From the NCBI GenBank assembly GCA_019217005.1, contig JAHBNG010000070.1, positions 1 through 64,000 on the forward strand: a stretch of DNA of 64,000 nt. Direction: 5' to 3'. Below are positions 45,502 through 54,509 of this stretch, one piece after another; positions within the stretch are counted from its first letter, which is position 1; every line of letters starts with the position of its first letter. The position numbers were made by a program, and so were the translations under genes. The notes beneath the pieces were generated by a model. It was not told where the DNA came from and did no database searches. It saw only the letters and a list, made by a program, of their open reading frames with translations. Origin of the DNA: Chloroflexi bacterium TSY (GTDB lineage: Bacteria; Chloroflexota; Anaerolineae; Caldilineales; Caldilineaceae).

Positions 45502-46125
45502 CTACGGCTTCACAAGCGCTCCATGCAAAAAAACATCAACAGTTGTCTGCACTAGCTCTTCTGGTGTCGGTGCGCGTTCATCCGGCAATTCCAAAATACG
45601 CGTTGTAACGATATAGGCAAAGAGCGGCCCCATAAAACTGCGCACGGCACAGCCAAGATCGATCCGACGAATCACGCCTCTCTCCATCAGACGCTCAAAA
45701 TAACGATAGAGAAATCCTATCATATGCGAGCTGCCCGCTTCCCACATGAGTTCCGCAACTTCAGGTTGACGGAGAGCCTCTCCAAACACGAGACGAATCA
45801 AAGCAAGCGTCGTTGGGTTGGCAGTTACATCTAAAACTGCCGCGGCAAAGAAAGCCAGCACCTGCTCAGGTGGCTGCTCAAACAGCAGATCCGTTGGCTG
45901 AGATGTCAATTCAAGCACAGGCGTTCGTTCCTGAATCACAGCACGAAAAAGATCGCGCTTGTCCTCAAAATAGTGGTAGATCAAACCAGCGGAACCAATG
46001 CCTGCAGCCCGTGCAATATCACGATTCGTGGCTTCCAGAAACCCCTTCTTCGAAAACACTTCGAGTGCTGCATCGATAATTTGATTGCGTCGTTCAATCG
46101 ATGCCTGTTTACGAGTTGTCGTCAT
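45502..46125 (-). CDS. TetR/AcrR-family transcriptional regulator
   Basis: This 207-residue regulator starts at the ATG 46125, which has GAGG just before it. The N-terminal helix-turn-helix reads RNQIIDAALEVFSKKGFLEA, then TNRDIARAAGIGSAGLIYHY; the C-terminal ligand domain is helical (VLAFFAAAVLDVTANPTTLA, GFLYRYFERLMERGVIRRID). Likely represses its own gene and the permease gene through the matching palindromes at 46142 and 45230. The inducing ligand is unknown. The gap of about 300 bases between the two genes holds no other feature. Confidence 0.92.
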   Translation of the reverse strand: MTTTRKQASIERRNQIIDAALEVFSKKGFLEATNRDIARAAGIGSAGLIYHYFEDKRDLFRAVIQERTPVLELTSQPTDLLFEQPPEQVLAFFAAAVLDVTANPTTLALIRLVFGEALRQPEVAELMWEAGSSHMIGFLYRYFERLMERGVIRRIDLGCAVRSFMGPLFAYIVTTRILELPDERAPTPEELVQTTVDVFLHGALVKP

Positions 46126-46141
46126 AAGCCTCACAAATTGA

Positions 46142-46157
46142 TTGATTGACCAGTCAA
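46142..46157. promoter_or_regulatory. probable TetR operator before the regulator gene
   Basis: TTGATTGACCAGTCAA lies 17 bases before the regulator start and matches the palindrome before the permease gene. Autoregulation is inferred. A separate imperfect inverted repeat, GTGTTGCGTATT and AATACGCAACAC-type, flanks the stretch 46203-46325. Confidence 0.7.
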
Positions 46158-46334
46158 ATTTTATCCTAAAATCCGTAACAGTTTTGTAATGGGAAATCCA
46201 AACGTGTTGCGTATTACGTGTTGCCTGGCGCTAGCATTGCAAATATCTGTACGAATGCAATTACAGTAGGCATGTAACTCAACCTGCTTCAAGGCCAGTA
46301 TCACAAATACGCAACACGCAATACGAATACCCTC

Positions 46335-47161
46335 CTACTTCACTTTTTTCATGATCACCTTCCCAATTTCCCGAAATACGTTCGCCTGTTTTGTCTCTGG
46401 TGCTGCCTCGACAAGTGGATGTCCAACGCCAATGCCGCGGCTGATGTGGATGTCCATCGGAATACGCCCCAGGATTTCAACATCGTCACGTTCGACACCC
46501 CAATCTCGCTACGGTGCAAAATCTCAATCGGTTCATCACAATGGGGACAGACCAGGTAGCTCATGTTCTCCACAACACCCAAAATCGGTGCATCGGCCTT
46601 GCGAAAGAAGGCCAAGGATCGTCCCGCATCCATCAGCGAGAGATCTTGTGGCGTGGTGACAATAATGACGCCATCGATCTCTAGGGTACGCAGCAACGTT
46701 TGTTGGGGTTCACCAGAACCCGGCGGTAAATCTACGATCAAGTAATCCAACTCGCCCCACTTGACGTCTTGAAGCGTCTGACGCATGATATTTCCGCCGA
46801 CCTGTGGATCGGGCGTCACGGCATCATCCTGCCCCATCAGTAGACCGATGGACATAACCTTGAGACCAAAGCGCTCCAAGGGGGGGATGTAGGGCTTGGA
46901 AGCCGCACGTGCGATGGGCAGCATGCCCGATGGATCATCGCTGACAATTGACTCTTTGCGATGAATGCCCAACATAATCGGCACGTTCGGTCCATAGAGG
47001 TCAGCGTCATACAAACCGACTCGTACGCCGAGCTGTGTCAGCGCCAAAGCAATGTTCACAGAAACCGTAGTCTTACCGACACCTCCTTTGCCGCTTGCCA
47101 CCACGAGTAGATTTGATACATTCAAGATACGTTTGCGTTTCGCAGGCGGGTGTGAGAACAT
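46335..47161 (-). pseudogene. Mrp/NBP35-type P-loop ATPase, one late frame break
   Basis: The protein carries the deviant Walker A SGKGGVGKTTVSVNIALALT, the switch region GLYDADLYGPNVPIMLG, VDLPPGSGEPQQTLL and the CxxC of LVCPHCDEPIEI, which binds an iron-sulfur cluster. The family loads Fe-S clusters on target proteins. After RSEIGV near 46,503 the normal continuation (ERDDVEILGRIPMDIHISRG, ending VIMKKVK with a TAG at 46335) is in another frame; the present frame runs instead to 46355 with an unrelated tail. One missing or extra base explains it. It could be a real mutation or a sequence error. The ATG at 47161 is the likely start; there is no MIP18 domain ahead of it. Confidence 0.82.
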
Positions 47162-47196
47162 TTGTATTTGCACCAAATTCTATTTGTTATTTGCTA

Positions 47197-47220
47197 TATG
47201 ATAGCAAATATGCTATCATA
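47197..47220. promoter_or_regulatory. palindrome, probable operator of the PIN/RHH module
   Basis: TATGATAGC and GCTATCATA pair around a six-base spacer, 10 bases before the PIN start. Ribbon-helix-helix antitoxins bind such sites, and one is encoded in this module, so autoregulation is likely. Confidence 0.65.
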
Positions 47221-47523
47221 TTAGCTGCCATGATTGCAAAAATTGTTATTGACACCAACGTCTTTGTAAGCGCTCTAATCAGCGAAAAAGGACCAAACCG
47301 CCAGCTTTTACGAAAATGTTTTAAAGGCGAATATCAACCCTTAATGGGAAATGCTCTTTTCAATGAATATGTAGATTTGATTAATCGTCCAAAAATTGGG
47401 CTGGTTCAGAAATAGGTTGACAAAGAAGAGAGTACGTTAACAAGAGAATAGGTTAGAGAAAGAGGCTCCTGTTCAGGCAAAATAAGGGTGTTCAGACCAA
47501 AATAGCCAAAAAGGAGCCTCTAA

Positions 47524-49102
47524 ATGTCAGAGTATCGAACAGACCCCCTATCATTGTCAACCCGAATCGATCTTGCGTTGGAAATGCTCAACCCGAATCG
47601 AGAGTGGGGGAGAGTGAGCGAACTGTCAACGGCGTACAATGTGTCTCGAACGTGGCTCTATAAGTTGAGAGAGAGCGGTGAAGCGGCGCTGAAAGCGATC
47701 TTGTCGCCAGTGAGTCCAGGACCGCAGCCGAAAAGCCATGTGATCGAAGTGGATGAGACGTTCATCCGACGAACCATAACGGTGTTGCCGATGCTGCGAG
47801 GAAGCGTACGAGATATCCAAAGGGGGTTGGGGTTGCTGCTAGGTGGAGCGGTCGGTGGGATTCATCCAAGGGACGCTGGCGGAAGTTGGAGAACTGGCAT
47901 CGGCGTACAATGAGAGCATGGTGCCGACGCTGCCGGTGTTGGGGGAAGCGGATGAAATTTTCTGTGGCGACCAACCGTGCCTGACGGTGGTGGACGGAGC
48001 ATCGTTTGCGCTGTTGAATATCTCAGCAGCCGATGCCCGAGATGAAACAACATGGGGGTTGAAGTTTCTCGAATTGCTCGAGCGAGGCATCACCTTTGAT
48101 GACTTGGTGACCGATGGGGCTTTGGGCATTCAGGCAGGAGCCAAGGCAGCGGGGATGAATGCGCCACACTCCTATGACCTCTTTCACCAAATGCAGAATG
48201 GCACCAAAATCACCCAACGTCTGGAGAGAAATGGACCAGGCCATGACCGACCGTGACGTAGCTTGGCAAGAGTTGGACGAGCAGACTGCTCCTGCACGTC
48301 GCCCTGGGCGACCACGCAAATGCACAGTGACTCTCGAGGTTGCCGACCAAACGGTGCTGACAGCAGTTGACTTGCACGAGAACTGGACATGGCTTCTCCG
48401 AACGGTCCGTCAGGCACTGGAGCCGATTTCACCGACCGGGCAGCTTGTCAACACAGATGCCGCGCAACAAACCATTCTGGCTGCCACCCAACTTATGATG
48501 GAGATGAACCGCGATGAAATTGCACACTTTGCCACCCAACTGCAGCAGAATCTACCTACATTGCTGGCTCCCCTCCGTCGCCTGGAACTATCCCTGGCTC
48601 CCCTCCGCCAGAACCTCTCACCTGAGTACGAAGCCTTCATCACACACCTCTGGACTTATCGCCATGACCATCAACTTCCCATTGAACAGCTTTTCCCTCC
48701 CTCATTGCAGCCTCAGTAGATCCAAATTTCAGGTTTTGAGAGAGAATTCTGGCTAAACAGTTGACATAAATACAAATTTGCCGGTCGATATCTAGTTTTT
48801 GCGTTAGATTTGGATCTACTGAGCCTATGGCTCTTGCTTTCTGGCATGCACTGGATCGCTTCCATCGGGCTTCTTCTCTAGCTGAATCCTTTCATGCTTG
48901 GCTCAGGCCCTTTCTTGCAATCCATCGCCCTTTGCCCGATTGGTTGGCCGCTCTTTTACAGCTCTTTTGGAATCATCGCACCTTCTCACGTGGCAAACGC
49001 TCCGGTCACTCACCCTTAGAACTGGCTACCGATTCCTATGTCCCTTCTTTGGCTGACGCCCTTGATGCCATTCTTCAGCCTCAACAGCAACTGGCTCTTT
49101 AA
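47524..49102 (+). pseudogene. transposase of the PIN-gene IS, frame-broken and carrying a MITE
   Basis: The ATG after AAAAAGGAGCC at 47524 begins a product with a helix-turn-helix (VSELSTAYNVSRTWLYKLRE) and a possible catalytic Asp in HVIEVDETFIRR. The frame breaks near 47,840 and again near 48,230. The second part has ADEIFCGDQPCLTVVDGASF and LVTDGALGIQAGAKAAG; the third EPISPTGQLVNTDAAQQTIL. A 118-bp MITE then interrupts the end, after which ALDRFHRASSLAESFHAWLR and LFWNHRTFSRGKRSGHSPLE complete the protein. The family is not one I can name with certainty; it resembles the poorly classified transposases of the ISNCY type. Confidence 0.75.
48714..48831. mobile_element. CAGTAG-family MITE, copy d (118 bp, internally deleted)
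   Basis: The same CAGTAGATCC ends as the 215-bp copies; the left half matches copy c and the right half is lost except for the end. AGCCT is duplicated at 48709-48713 and 48832-48836. It lies inside the transposase of the IS that lies inside the PIN gene, the third level of nesting. Confidence 0.9.
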
Positions 49103-49444
49103 CCTATTCTCTTTTTAACGTGCCCATTTCAATTTTGTAAACCTAACTCATCCCTTGTTCTGAACCTGCCCCAAAAATTGAAGAACTATGTCCATTACCT
49201 GTTCATGAACGTTACGTTTTGCTGAATGCTTTTATGAGCGTCTGTCAGTGGGTTTCTATTTATTTCTTATGGCGACCAAATCTAAAAGACGAAGGTGACA
49301 ACCATTTAATTGAATTAGCCGTTGCTGGTGGTGCCAATATTATAGTAACGAATAACTTACGCGATTTTCGAAATGCAGAAATAGCCTTTCCCAATATCCA
49401 GATTCATCGACCAGAGGATCTGTTAAACATAGAAGGAATATAAA

Positions 49445-49708
49445 ATGGCAACCCTAACAATCCGTCTTCCGGACGATAAACATGCTCGCCTCAAAGAGAT
49501 TGCACGTATGCGTAAGATGAGCCTCAATCGGTTGATGGAAGAATTCTCTAATATTGCAATTGCAGAGTTTGACGCCGAAATTCGTTTTCGTGCAATGGCA
49601 ATCCAAGGTTCACGAGAGCAGGGACTAGCGCTTTTGGATAAGCTTGATCGACTGTTTGAGACACAGCTGGACCAGGAGTTTACACCCAACTCTGATCGTG
49701 AGGTCTAA
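49445..49708 (+). CDS. ribbon-helix-helix antitoxin-like protein
   Basis: This 87-residue product begins MATLTIRLPDDKHARLKEIA with the beta strand and helices of the Arc/CopG/ribbon-helix-helix fold, followed by an acidic helical tail (FDAEIRFRAMAIQGSREQGL). The ATG starts one base after the PIN stop, so the two were cotranslated, in toxin-first order. The antitoxin would repress the operon at the palindrome at 47197. With the toxin interrupted, this gene may be a free antitoxin. Confidence 0.82.
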   Translation: MATLTIRLPDDKHARLKEIARMRKMSLNRLMEEFSNIAIAEFDAEIRFRAMAIQGSREQGLALLDKLDRLFETQLDQEFTPNSDREV

Positions 49709-49709
49709 T

Positions 49710-50285
49710 ATGACTGCTCAAGTCCAATACCGTCTGCTCTCTGTAGGTGAAGTGGAGCAGATGGTTAAATCCGGCATCCTCACTGAAGATGACAAGATCG
49801 AACTCATCAAAGGACAACTGATCAATATGAGTCCACCTGGAGCTCGTCACGTGGCCAGCGTGAATCGGTTAAACACGAATTTTGCAAGTCAGTTGCAAGG
49901 GCGTTCAATCATTAGCATTCAGAATCCCATTCAGCTGCCACCCTTTTCTCAACCCGAACCGGACGTAGCGCTCCTGCGACCGCGTGATGATTACTACGTT
50001 GATGCCCATCCAACAGCCCAAGATGTCCTGTTACTTATCGAGGTTGCAGATTCTTCTCTCAATTATGATCAGGATACCAAGCTCCCAGTCTACGCAGCAG
50101 CAGATGTGAGCGAAGTTTGGATCTTTAGTCTTCAAGATGGTTGGCTGGACTGCTATCGTCACCCCTCCGCCAACGGATATCGAATTCGAGAGCGCTTCTT
50201 TCCGGGCGATAGTGTCCAACCTGATGCATTTCCTGATGTAACGATTGATGTATCCACGATATTGGGGCAAGTGGCAGATAGATAG
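49710..50285 (+). CDS. Uma2-family (DUF820) putative endonuclease
   Basis: This 191-residue protein is of the Uma2/DUF820 type. It starts at the ATG at 49710, one base after the stop of the antitoxin gene, and reads SVGEVEQMVKSGILTEDDKI, then ELIKGQLINMSPPGARHV, PIQLPPFSQPEPDVALLRPR (the Pro-Asp nuclease motif), VLLLIEVADSSLNYD (Glu-x-Ala) and KLPVYAAADVSEVWI. The fold is PD-(D/E)XK-like. Such genes are abundant in cyanobacteria and Chloroflexota and their role is unknown. Confidence 0.82.
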   Translation: MTAQVQYRLLSVGEVEQMVKSGILTEDDKIELIKGQLINMSPPGARHVASVNRLNTNFASQLQGRSIISIQNPIQLPPFSQPEPDVALLRPRDDYYVDAHPTAQDVLLLIEVADSSLNYDQDTKLPVYAAADVSEVWIFSLQDGWLDCYRHPSANGYRIRERFFPGDSVQPDAFPDVTIDVSTILGQVADR

Positions 50286-50305
50286 CTTCGAAAGGATCCA
50301 ACATC

Positions 50306-50773
50306 TTATTTCCTGAACTCTATCGGCACCCCATCCAACCACCCGACCTCAATCATTCCCCAAAGGCCAATCAAAATTGCCTCGGCAGCATCATGGCGCA
50401 ACGACGTAGGTTGCGGACCATTTGCCCATGTAATCACCTGGCGCGCTAGCTCATCCGCGCTTTGCTTGGAGCGCGTCCCATTTCGCTGTTGCCTGGGATG
50501 TAGCAGCACTTGCCGCCATCTCTCAGCACCGATCTGATGTACCGGGATTTCTCGACGCTTCACCTCGTGTAGCCAAGGTTTGCTGAGTGATCCGCCGCCC
50601 TCGAGAATTACCCAGCCCAAGTTGGGAATACTGCTCAAGATACTATAGACTCCGCTCCTCATACGGGTGATCGAGCCAAAGTTGAGCGACCGATACCAGA
50701 GCAGTTGACGATCTTTGCGAAAGAGGGCCAGTCCAGCCCGTAACCCCAGATCCACTGCTAGTAAGGTCTGCAT
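50306..50773 (-). CDS. RuvC/RNase H-fold-like protein
   Basis: This protein of about 155 residues shows a pattern like Holliday-junction resolvase RuvC: an early Asp in LLAVDLGLRAGLALF, a mid Glu in GWVILEGGGSLSK, and a late Asp-Ala-Ala-Glu in LRHDAAEAILIGLWGM. The fold resemblance is by motif only, and the protein is shorter than RuvC. It may be a nuclease of phage or plasmid origin or a conserved protein of unknown role. It lies convergent with the Uma2 gene and has no clear partner. Confidence 0.55.
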   Translation of the reverse strand: MQTLLAVDLGLRAGLALFRKDRQLLWYRSLNFGSITRMRSGVYSILSSIPNLGWVILEGGGSLSKPWLHEVKRREIPVHQIGAERWRQVLLHPRQQRNGTRSKQSADELARQVITWANGPQPTSLRHDAAEAILIGLWGMIEVGWLDGVPIEFRK

Positions 50774-50986
50774 AGTAGTTTGTCAGGTGTACCAAACAAT
50801 CTTCGTCCGCTCGGCGGAGGATGAAATTGGTGAATATCGATTCTGCGCTTGTTGATTAGAGAGACAATTATATATTGCTCGCGCAAATATATGAAAACAA
50901 ACTTCGTATCTGGGTTCTTCTTCCAAGTTTGAGTATAATAAAATCATCAAATCCCCCGCAATCCAACTATTTAGGAGTGATACTCG

Positions 50987-51994
50987 ATGAATCCACCAAC
51001 GATTGCTCAAATTCGCACTGCCCGCGAGGATCTCGCTGATTATATTGTGGAAACACCTGTGTGGCAATGGCGCAATCAAGAGATAACAGAGGTTGTCGGC
51101 GAGCAAACAGAGGTTTATTTGAAACTTGAACTGTTTCAGCATACAGGAACATTCAAGTCGCGTGGTGCTCTCATCAATGCTCTTGGATTGAGCAAGGAGG
51201 ATCGCTTGCGCGGTTTCACTGCCGTGAGTGCGGGAAATCACGCGATTGCGGTCGCGTTTGCTGCCAATTTGGTTGGCACGACAGCAAAAGTTGTAATGCC
51301 TAAGACTGCAAACCCGATCCGCGTTCAAAAATGTCGAGCTTATGGCGCAGATGTAATTTTGGTCGACGATGTGAGTAAGGCATTTGCCGAGGTCGAGCGG
51401 ATTGAACAGGAAGAAGGGCGCTTTTTTATCCATCCATTTGAAAGTCTACCCACCATCCTGGGCACATCCACTGTGGGTCTAGAGTGGTGCGCACAAGTAC
51501 CGGAGTTGGATGCAGTCATCGTGCCAATTGGAGGCGGCGGATTGTGCGCAGGAATTGCCACGGCTGTGAAGTTGCTGCAGCCAAACTGTAAAGTCTATGG
51601 TGTAGAACCTGAAGGTGCCGATACCATGCGTCGTAGTCTGCAGGCTGGATCGCCTCAGTCGATAGAAGCCGTCGAGACAATTGCCGATAGCTTGGGTGCA
51701 CCCTATGCTGCGCCCTACAGCATGAGCCTTTGTCAGCGCTATGTAGATGACGTCGTTCTCATCTCAGACATTGCGATGCAGCAAGCACAAGATCTGCTCT
51801 TTCACTCAATGAAATTGGCTGTAGAACCCGCCGGAGCAGCCGCGACCGCGGCATTGATCGGTCCCCTCCTGGAAGAGTTACGCGGCAAGCGCGTTGGCGT
51901 AATTGTCTGCGGCAGCAATATTGACATCGATGCATTTGCCACTCAGGTGAACATCGGGCATGATTCATCCTTCAAGGCCATTCCAAGAATATAA
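50987..51994 (+). CDS. PLP-dependent threonine/serine dehydratase or racemase
   Basis: This 335-residue fold type II enzyme has a Schiff-base Lys in GTFKSRGALINALGLS and the substrate loop VSAGNHAIAVAFAANLVGT. The PLP phosphate is held by VPIGGGGLCAGIATAV, and the C-terminal VIVCGSNIDIDAFA is the usual end. No ACT domain is present, so it is the catabolic or racemase-like type, releasing ammonia and a 2-oxo acid from L-threonine or L-serine. AGGAGTG precedes the ATG. It ends 31 bases before an amidase gene on the same strand. Confidence 0.88.
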   Translation: MNPPTIAQIRTAREDLADYIVETPVWQWRNQEITEVVGEQTEVYLKLELFQHTGTFKSRGALINALGLSKEDRLRGFTAVSAGNHAIAVAFAANLVGTTAKVVMPKTANPIRVQKCRAYGADVILVDDVSKAFAEVERIEQEEGRFFIHPFESLPTILGTSTVGLEWCAQVPELDAVIVPIGGGGLCAGIATAVKLLQPNCKVYGVEPEGADTMRRSLQAGSPQSIEAVETIADSLGAPYAAPYSMSLCQRYVDDVVLISDIAMQQAQDLLFHSMKLAVEPAGAAATAALIGPLLEELRGKRVGVIVCGSNIDIDAFATQVNIGHDSSFKAIPRI

Positions 51995-52025
51995 GGGCCT
52001 AAGATAAGCGAAACGAGAAAGACCA

Positions 52026-53459
52026 ATGAACACCACCGAACTCTGTTTTACCCCGGCAACCGAGCTATCGCGCTTAATCCGGTCGCGAGAACTCTCGCCG
52101 GTTGAGCTGATGGATGCTGTTCTTGAACGCATCGACAGACTCAACCCGCAACTAAACGCCTTTCTTGCTATCAACCATGAGGGGGCACGAAACGAGGCCC
52201 GCAAAGCGGAGGCGGCTCTTATGCGTGGCGACGAGCTTGGCCTGCTGCATGGCTTGCCCGTTTCCATCAAGGATCTGGAACCAACTGATGGTTTGCGCTG
52301 TACATATGGTTCCAAGTTTTTCGAAGACAATATTGCTGACATCGATGGGGCCGTGACGGGGCGCGTCAAAGCTACAGGCGGCATTATCACGGGCAAAACC
52401 AATACGCCCCACTATGGTCACAAAGACATGTGTGACAATTTGCTTGGCCCACCCTGCCGCAATCCTTGGAAGCTTGATCGCACGTCAGGTGGCTCTAGCG
52501 GTGGAGCGGCTGCTGCAATCGCTGCTGGCATGGGCCCTCTTGCCCAAGGCTCTGATGGCGCTGGCTCGATTCGGATTCCGTCTGCTCTCTGTGGGGTTTT
52601 CGGCTTTAAGCCATCATTTGGACGAGTCCCTTATTGGCCCAACCGTGACATCTGGGCTGCTCGTTCTCACAATGGGCCTTTGACCCGTACGGTAGCTGAT
52701 GCCGCGTTAATGCTTTCTGCCATTGCAGGTCCCGATCCGCGAGATCCCACCACGATTGATAACCAACCAGATGATTATGTAGCGGCTGTAGCCAACGCCA
52801 GCGCCCAACCAGTCGAAACCCTGAGCGGCCTTCGTGTGGCATGGAGCGTTGATTTTGGCTATGCATTGGTCGAGGCGGATGTGCGAGATTTGACGAGTCA
52901 AGCCGCGGCTCGTTTCAGCGATTTTGGTTGTCATGTGGAGTCGGTCGATCCGGGTTGGCCCGATATGCGCGAAGCAGCAGCGACGTCTTGGTATGTCTCT
53001 TTCGCCGCCCGCATGGCCGATGACTATGCACGGCGACCAGATTGGTTTGAACCAAGCTTGGTGGAAATGATCGAGGCAGGACGCAGAGTCTCTGGTGTGG
53101 ATCATGCTCAGACATCGCTTGCGCCCACAGATTTTTATATGCAGGTGCAGCGGTTTTTTGAGAAGTATGATCTGCTCTTGACGCCCCAAATGCCTATCGG
53201 GGCGTGGTCTATCGAGGGCTGGCCGACCCAGATTGAAGGAGCCGACCTGACATCCGTTTTCGACCGACTCCCCTTCACCTTCCCCTTTAACATGACGGGG
53301 CAACCGGCCGCCAGCGTGCCATGTGGATTGATGAGCGAGGGGTTGCCGGCTGCGCTGCAAATCGTTGGACGGTGGCATGCAGACACACTCGTTTTGCAGG
53401 CGGCAGCAGCCTTCGAGCAGGCACAGCCATGGGCTCATTTGCGGCCACCGCTTACCTGA
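52026..53459 (+). CDS. amidase-signature family amidase
   Basis: This 477-residue amidase has the amidase-signature catalytic set: Lys in LPVSIKDLEPTDG, the two serines in RTSGGSSGGAAAAIAAGMG, and GSDGAGSIRIPSALCGVFGF. The N-terminus (LSRLIRSRELSPVELMDAVL) is typical. Family members hydrolyse amides including aryl amides and glutamyl-tRNA amides; no GatB or GatC is nearby, so a catabolic amidase is more likely than GatA. The gene follows the dehydratase closely and ends at a terminator-like hairpin. Confidence 0.93.
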   Translation: MNTTELCFTPATELSRLIRSRELSPVELMDAVLERIDRLNPQLNAFLAINHEGARNEARKAEAALMRGDELGLLHGLPVSIKDLEPTDGLRCTYGSKFFEDNIADIDGAVTGRVKATGGIITGKTNTPHYGHKDMCDNLLGPPCRNPWKLDRTSGGSSGGAAAAIAAGMGPLAQGSDGAGSIRIPSALCGVFGFKPSFGRVPYWPNRDIWAARSHNGPLTRTVADAALMLSAIAGPDPRDPTTIDNQPDDYVAAVANASAQPVETLSGLRVAWSVDFGYALVEADVRDLTSQAAARFSDFGCHVESVDPGWPDMREAAATSWYVSFAARMADDYARRPDWFEPSLVEMIEAGRRVSGVDHAQTSLAPTDFYMQVQRFFEKYDLLLTPQMPIGAWSIEGWPTQIEGADLTSVFDRLPFTFPFNMTGQPAASVPCGLMSEGLPAALQIVGRWHADTLVLQAAAAFEQAQPWAHLRPPLT

Positions 53460-53486
53460 CGAACGGCGACTAATATCATTAAGGTC

Positions 53487-53516
53487 TGTAGAGACCATAA
53501 ATTCATGGTCTCTACA
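53487..53516. terminator. bidirectional hairpin terminator
   Basis: TGTAGAGACCAT at 53487-53498 pairs with ATGGTCTCTACA at 53505-53516 around AAATTC. It lies between the amidase (plus strand) and the HNH gene (minus strand), where both would need termination, although no T-run follows. Confidence 0.6.
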
Positions 53517-53532
53517 ACCGCAAATGGTATAA

Positions 53533-53931
53533 TTATCTCGGTGGATGCCATCCAGCATTGACCCAACGTTGACGGGCATAAACGATCAATTCGTTGTTGA
53601 TATCAAGGGCCAGAATCGTCGCTCGGCCAATGGCTGAAAGCCCAGTAAGACGAATTCCTGTCACATCCCATTCGAAATGGTCAGACCACGTATGTTGACG
53701 AGGGTTAAACAGTTGAACACGTTCGTTTGTCAGAAGATCAATCGCAGAGGTTTGAGCACCTTTTGTTTCATTGCAACGTCTGCACGCACGACGCAAGTTC
53801 TGGAATTCCGTCGTGCCGTTCTGAGCAAGTGGAGTAATATAATCGGTTGTTAATGCTTGTCCAGTTATATCTTCCCGAGTCTGGCAATAAGTACATTGAC
53901 CATTATCAGCTTCATACAAAAGCTTGACCAA
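53533..53931 (-). CDS. HNH endonuclease-like protein, probably 5'-broken
   Basis: The product carries CTYCQTREDITGQALTTDYI, where the usual His of HNH is Asp, then NLRRACRRCNETKGAQ (second CxxC). Two Cys pairs bind a structural zinc and the metal site cuts DNA or RNA. The present frame opens at TTG just after an in-frame stop, but a longer upstream frame (VTHLRSKLFENW) runs in the adjacent register, so the original start may lie near 54,059 with a one-base break near 53,935. The product is typical of mobile or defence HNH proteins; no partner is visible. Confidence 0.65.
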   Translation of the reverse strand: MVKLLYEADNGQCTYCQTREDITGQALTTDYITPLAQNGTTEFQNLRRACRRCNETKGAQTSAIDLLTNERVQLFNPRQHTWSDHFEWDVTGIRLTGLSAIGRATILALDINNELIVYARQRWVNAGWHPPR

Positions 53932-54166
53932 TTCTCAAATAGTTTACTACGCAAATGTGTGACCAATGAACCAATAAAGCGACGTATTTGAGTGTAGCAT
54001 ACTGTTTTCTCCAATACAATACAATCAGCATACAATTGCTGTTGCGGACAATTATTCAAAGTTCAAATGACGTAGCTGCAAGAATAACGCGGTTGAGGTG
54101 ATCGAGCAGATGTCAAAGGGATACAACACCACAGCCGATTTTGACAATTAAGTTAGACACTGATAT

Positions 54167-54197
54167 TCTAGCAAAATATTGCTATTATTCTGCTAGA
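54167..54197. promoter_or_regulatory. inverted repeat before the Phd/RelE module
   Basis: TCTAGCA at 54167-54173 and TGCTAGA at 54191-54197 lie 12 bases before the antitoxin start, with AT-rich spacer. Position and form fit an antitoxin-binding operator. Confidence 0.6.
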
Positions 54198-54209
54198 GTG
54201 AAAATTTAA

Positions 54210-54509
54210 ATGAATGCAACACCACAGATTATACCAGTAAGTGAATTACGCAATAACTACAATCGCGTGCTCGATTTGGCACAAATTGAACCAGTCTTTC
54301 TGACGGAAAATGGACGTGCGGCTGGTGTATTGATTTCTACTGATGCCTGGGACAGATTGGCCGAGAAGCTCGAAGACTTTCAGGACGTGATTGCTATATT
54401 GGAAGCCGAACTAGCCGTTGCACGCGGTGAGGATGAAGTAGCCGATATAAATATCGAGGAATTGAAAACGATGGCTTTAAGCAATGAATTACAAGCTGAA
54501 GCAATTTAG
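54210..54509 (+). CDS. Phd/YefM-family antitoxin
   Basis: This 99-residue antitoxin has the Phd/YefM N-terminal DNA-binding region: IIPVSELRNNYNRVLDLAQI, then EPVFLTENGRAAGVLISTDA and WDRLAEKLEDFQDVI. The acidic C-terminal part (EAELAVARGEDEVADINIEE) would wrap the toxin. The stop overlaps the toxin start by 26 bases, giving translational coupling. An inverted repeat lies just upstream. Confidence 0.93.
   Translation: MNATPQIIPVSELRNNYNRVLDLAQIEPVFLTENGRAAGVLISTDAWDRLAEKLEDFQDVIAILEAELAVARGEDEVADINIEELKTMALSNELQAEAI

Larger units (their letters stand above)
47398..49171 (+). mobile_element. IS with GGGC(T/A)GGTTCAGAA ends inserted in the PIN gene
   Basis: Ends are GGGCTGGTTCAGAAATAGG at the left and TTCTGAACCTGCCC at the right, with CAAAAATT duplicated at 47390-47397 and 49172-49179 (8 bp). 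The right end (TGTAAACCTAA ... TTCTGAACC) resembles the right end of the 155-bp MITEs, which also make 8-bp duplications. This IS or its relatives may be what mobilises them; that is inference. Confidence 0.85.
47230..49443 (+). pseudogene. PIN-domain toxin (VapC-like) interrupted by an IS
   Basis: The first part, MIAKIVIDTNVFVSALISEK, holds the first PIN Asp. It continues to NALFNEYVDLINRPKI where an IS enters. After the IS the frame resumes (PKIEELCPLPVHERYVLLNA), reaches DEGDNHLIELAVAGGANIIV with the late acidic residues, then TNNLRDFRNAEIAFPNI and the stop at 49443. Excision of 47398-49171 and one 8-bp CAAAAATT copy restores the frame through RPKIEELC. PIN toxins are Mg-dependent RNases neutralised by partner antitoxins. 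The likely antitoxin gene follows one base after the stop. Confidence 0.9.

Noticed and set aside
50783..51433. 216-codon minus-strand frame over the dehydratase start
   Set aside because: Overlaps the well-supported PLP enzyme for most of its length and has no family pattern.
52026..53459. Amidase as GatA of the tRNA amidotransferase
   Set aside because: No gatB or gatC nearby and the sequence is closer to stand-alone amidases; the context favours catabolism.
52707..53579. 290-codon minus-strand frame
   Set aside because: Antisense to the amidase, rich in Cys/His/Arg as expected of a shadow frame.
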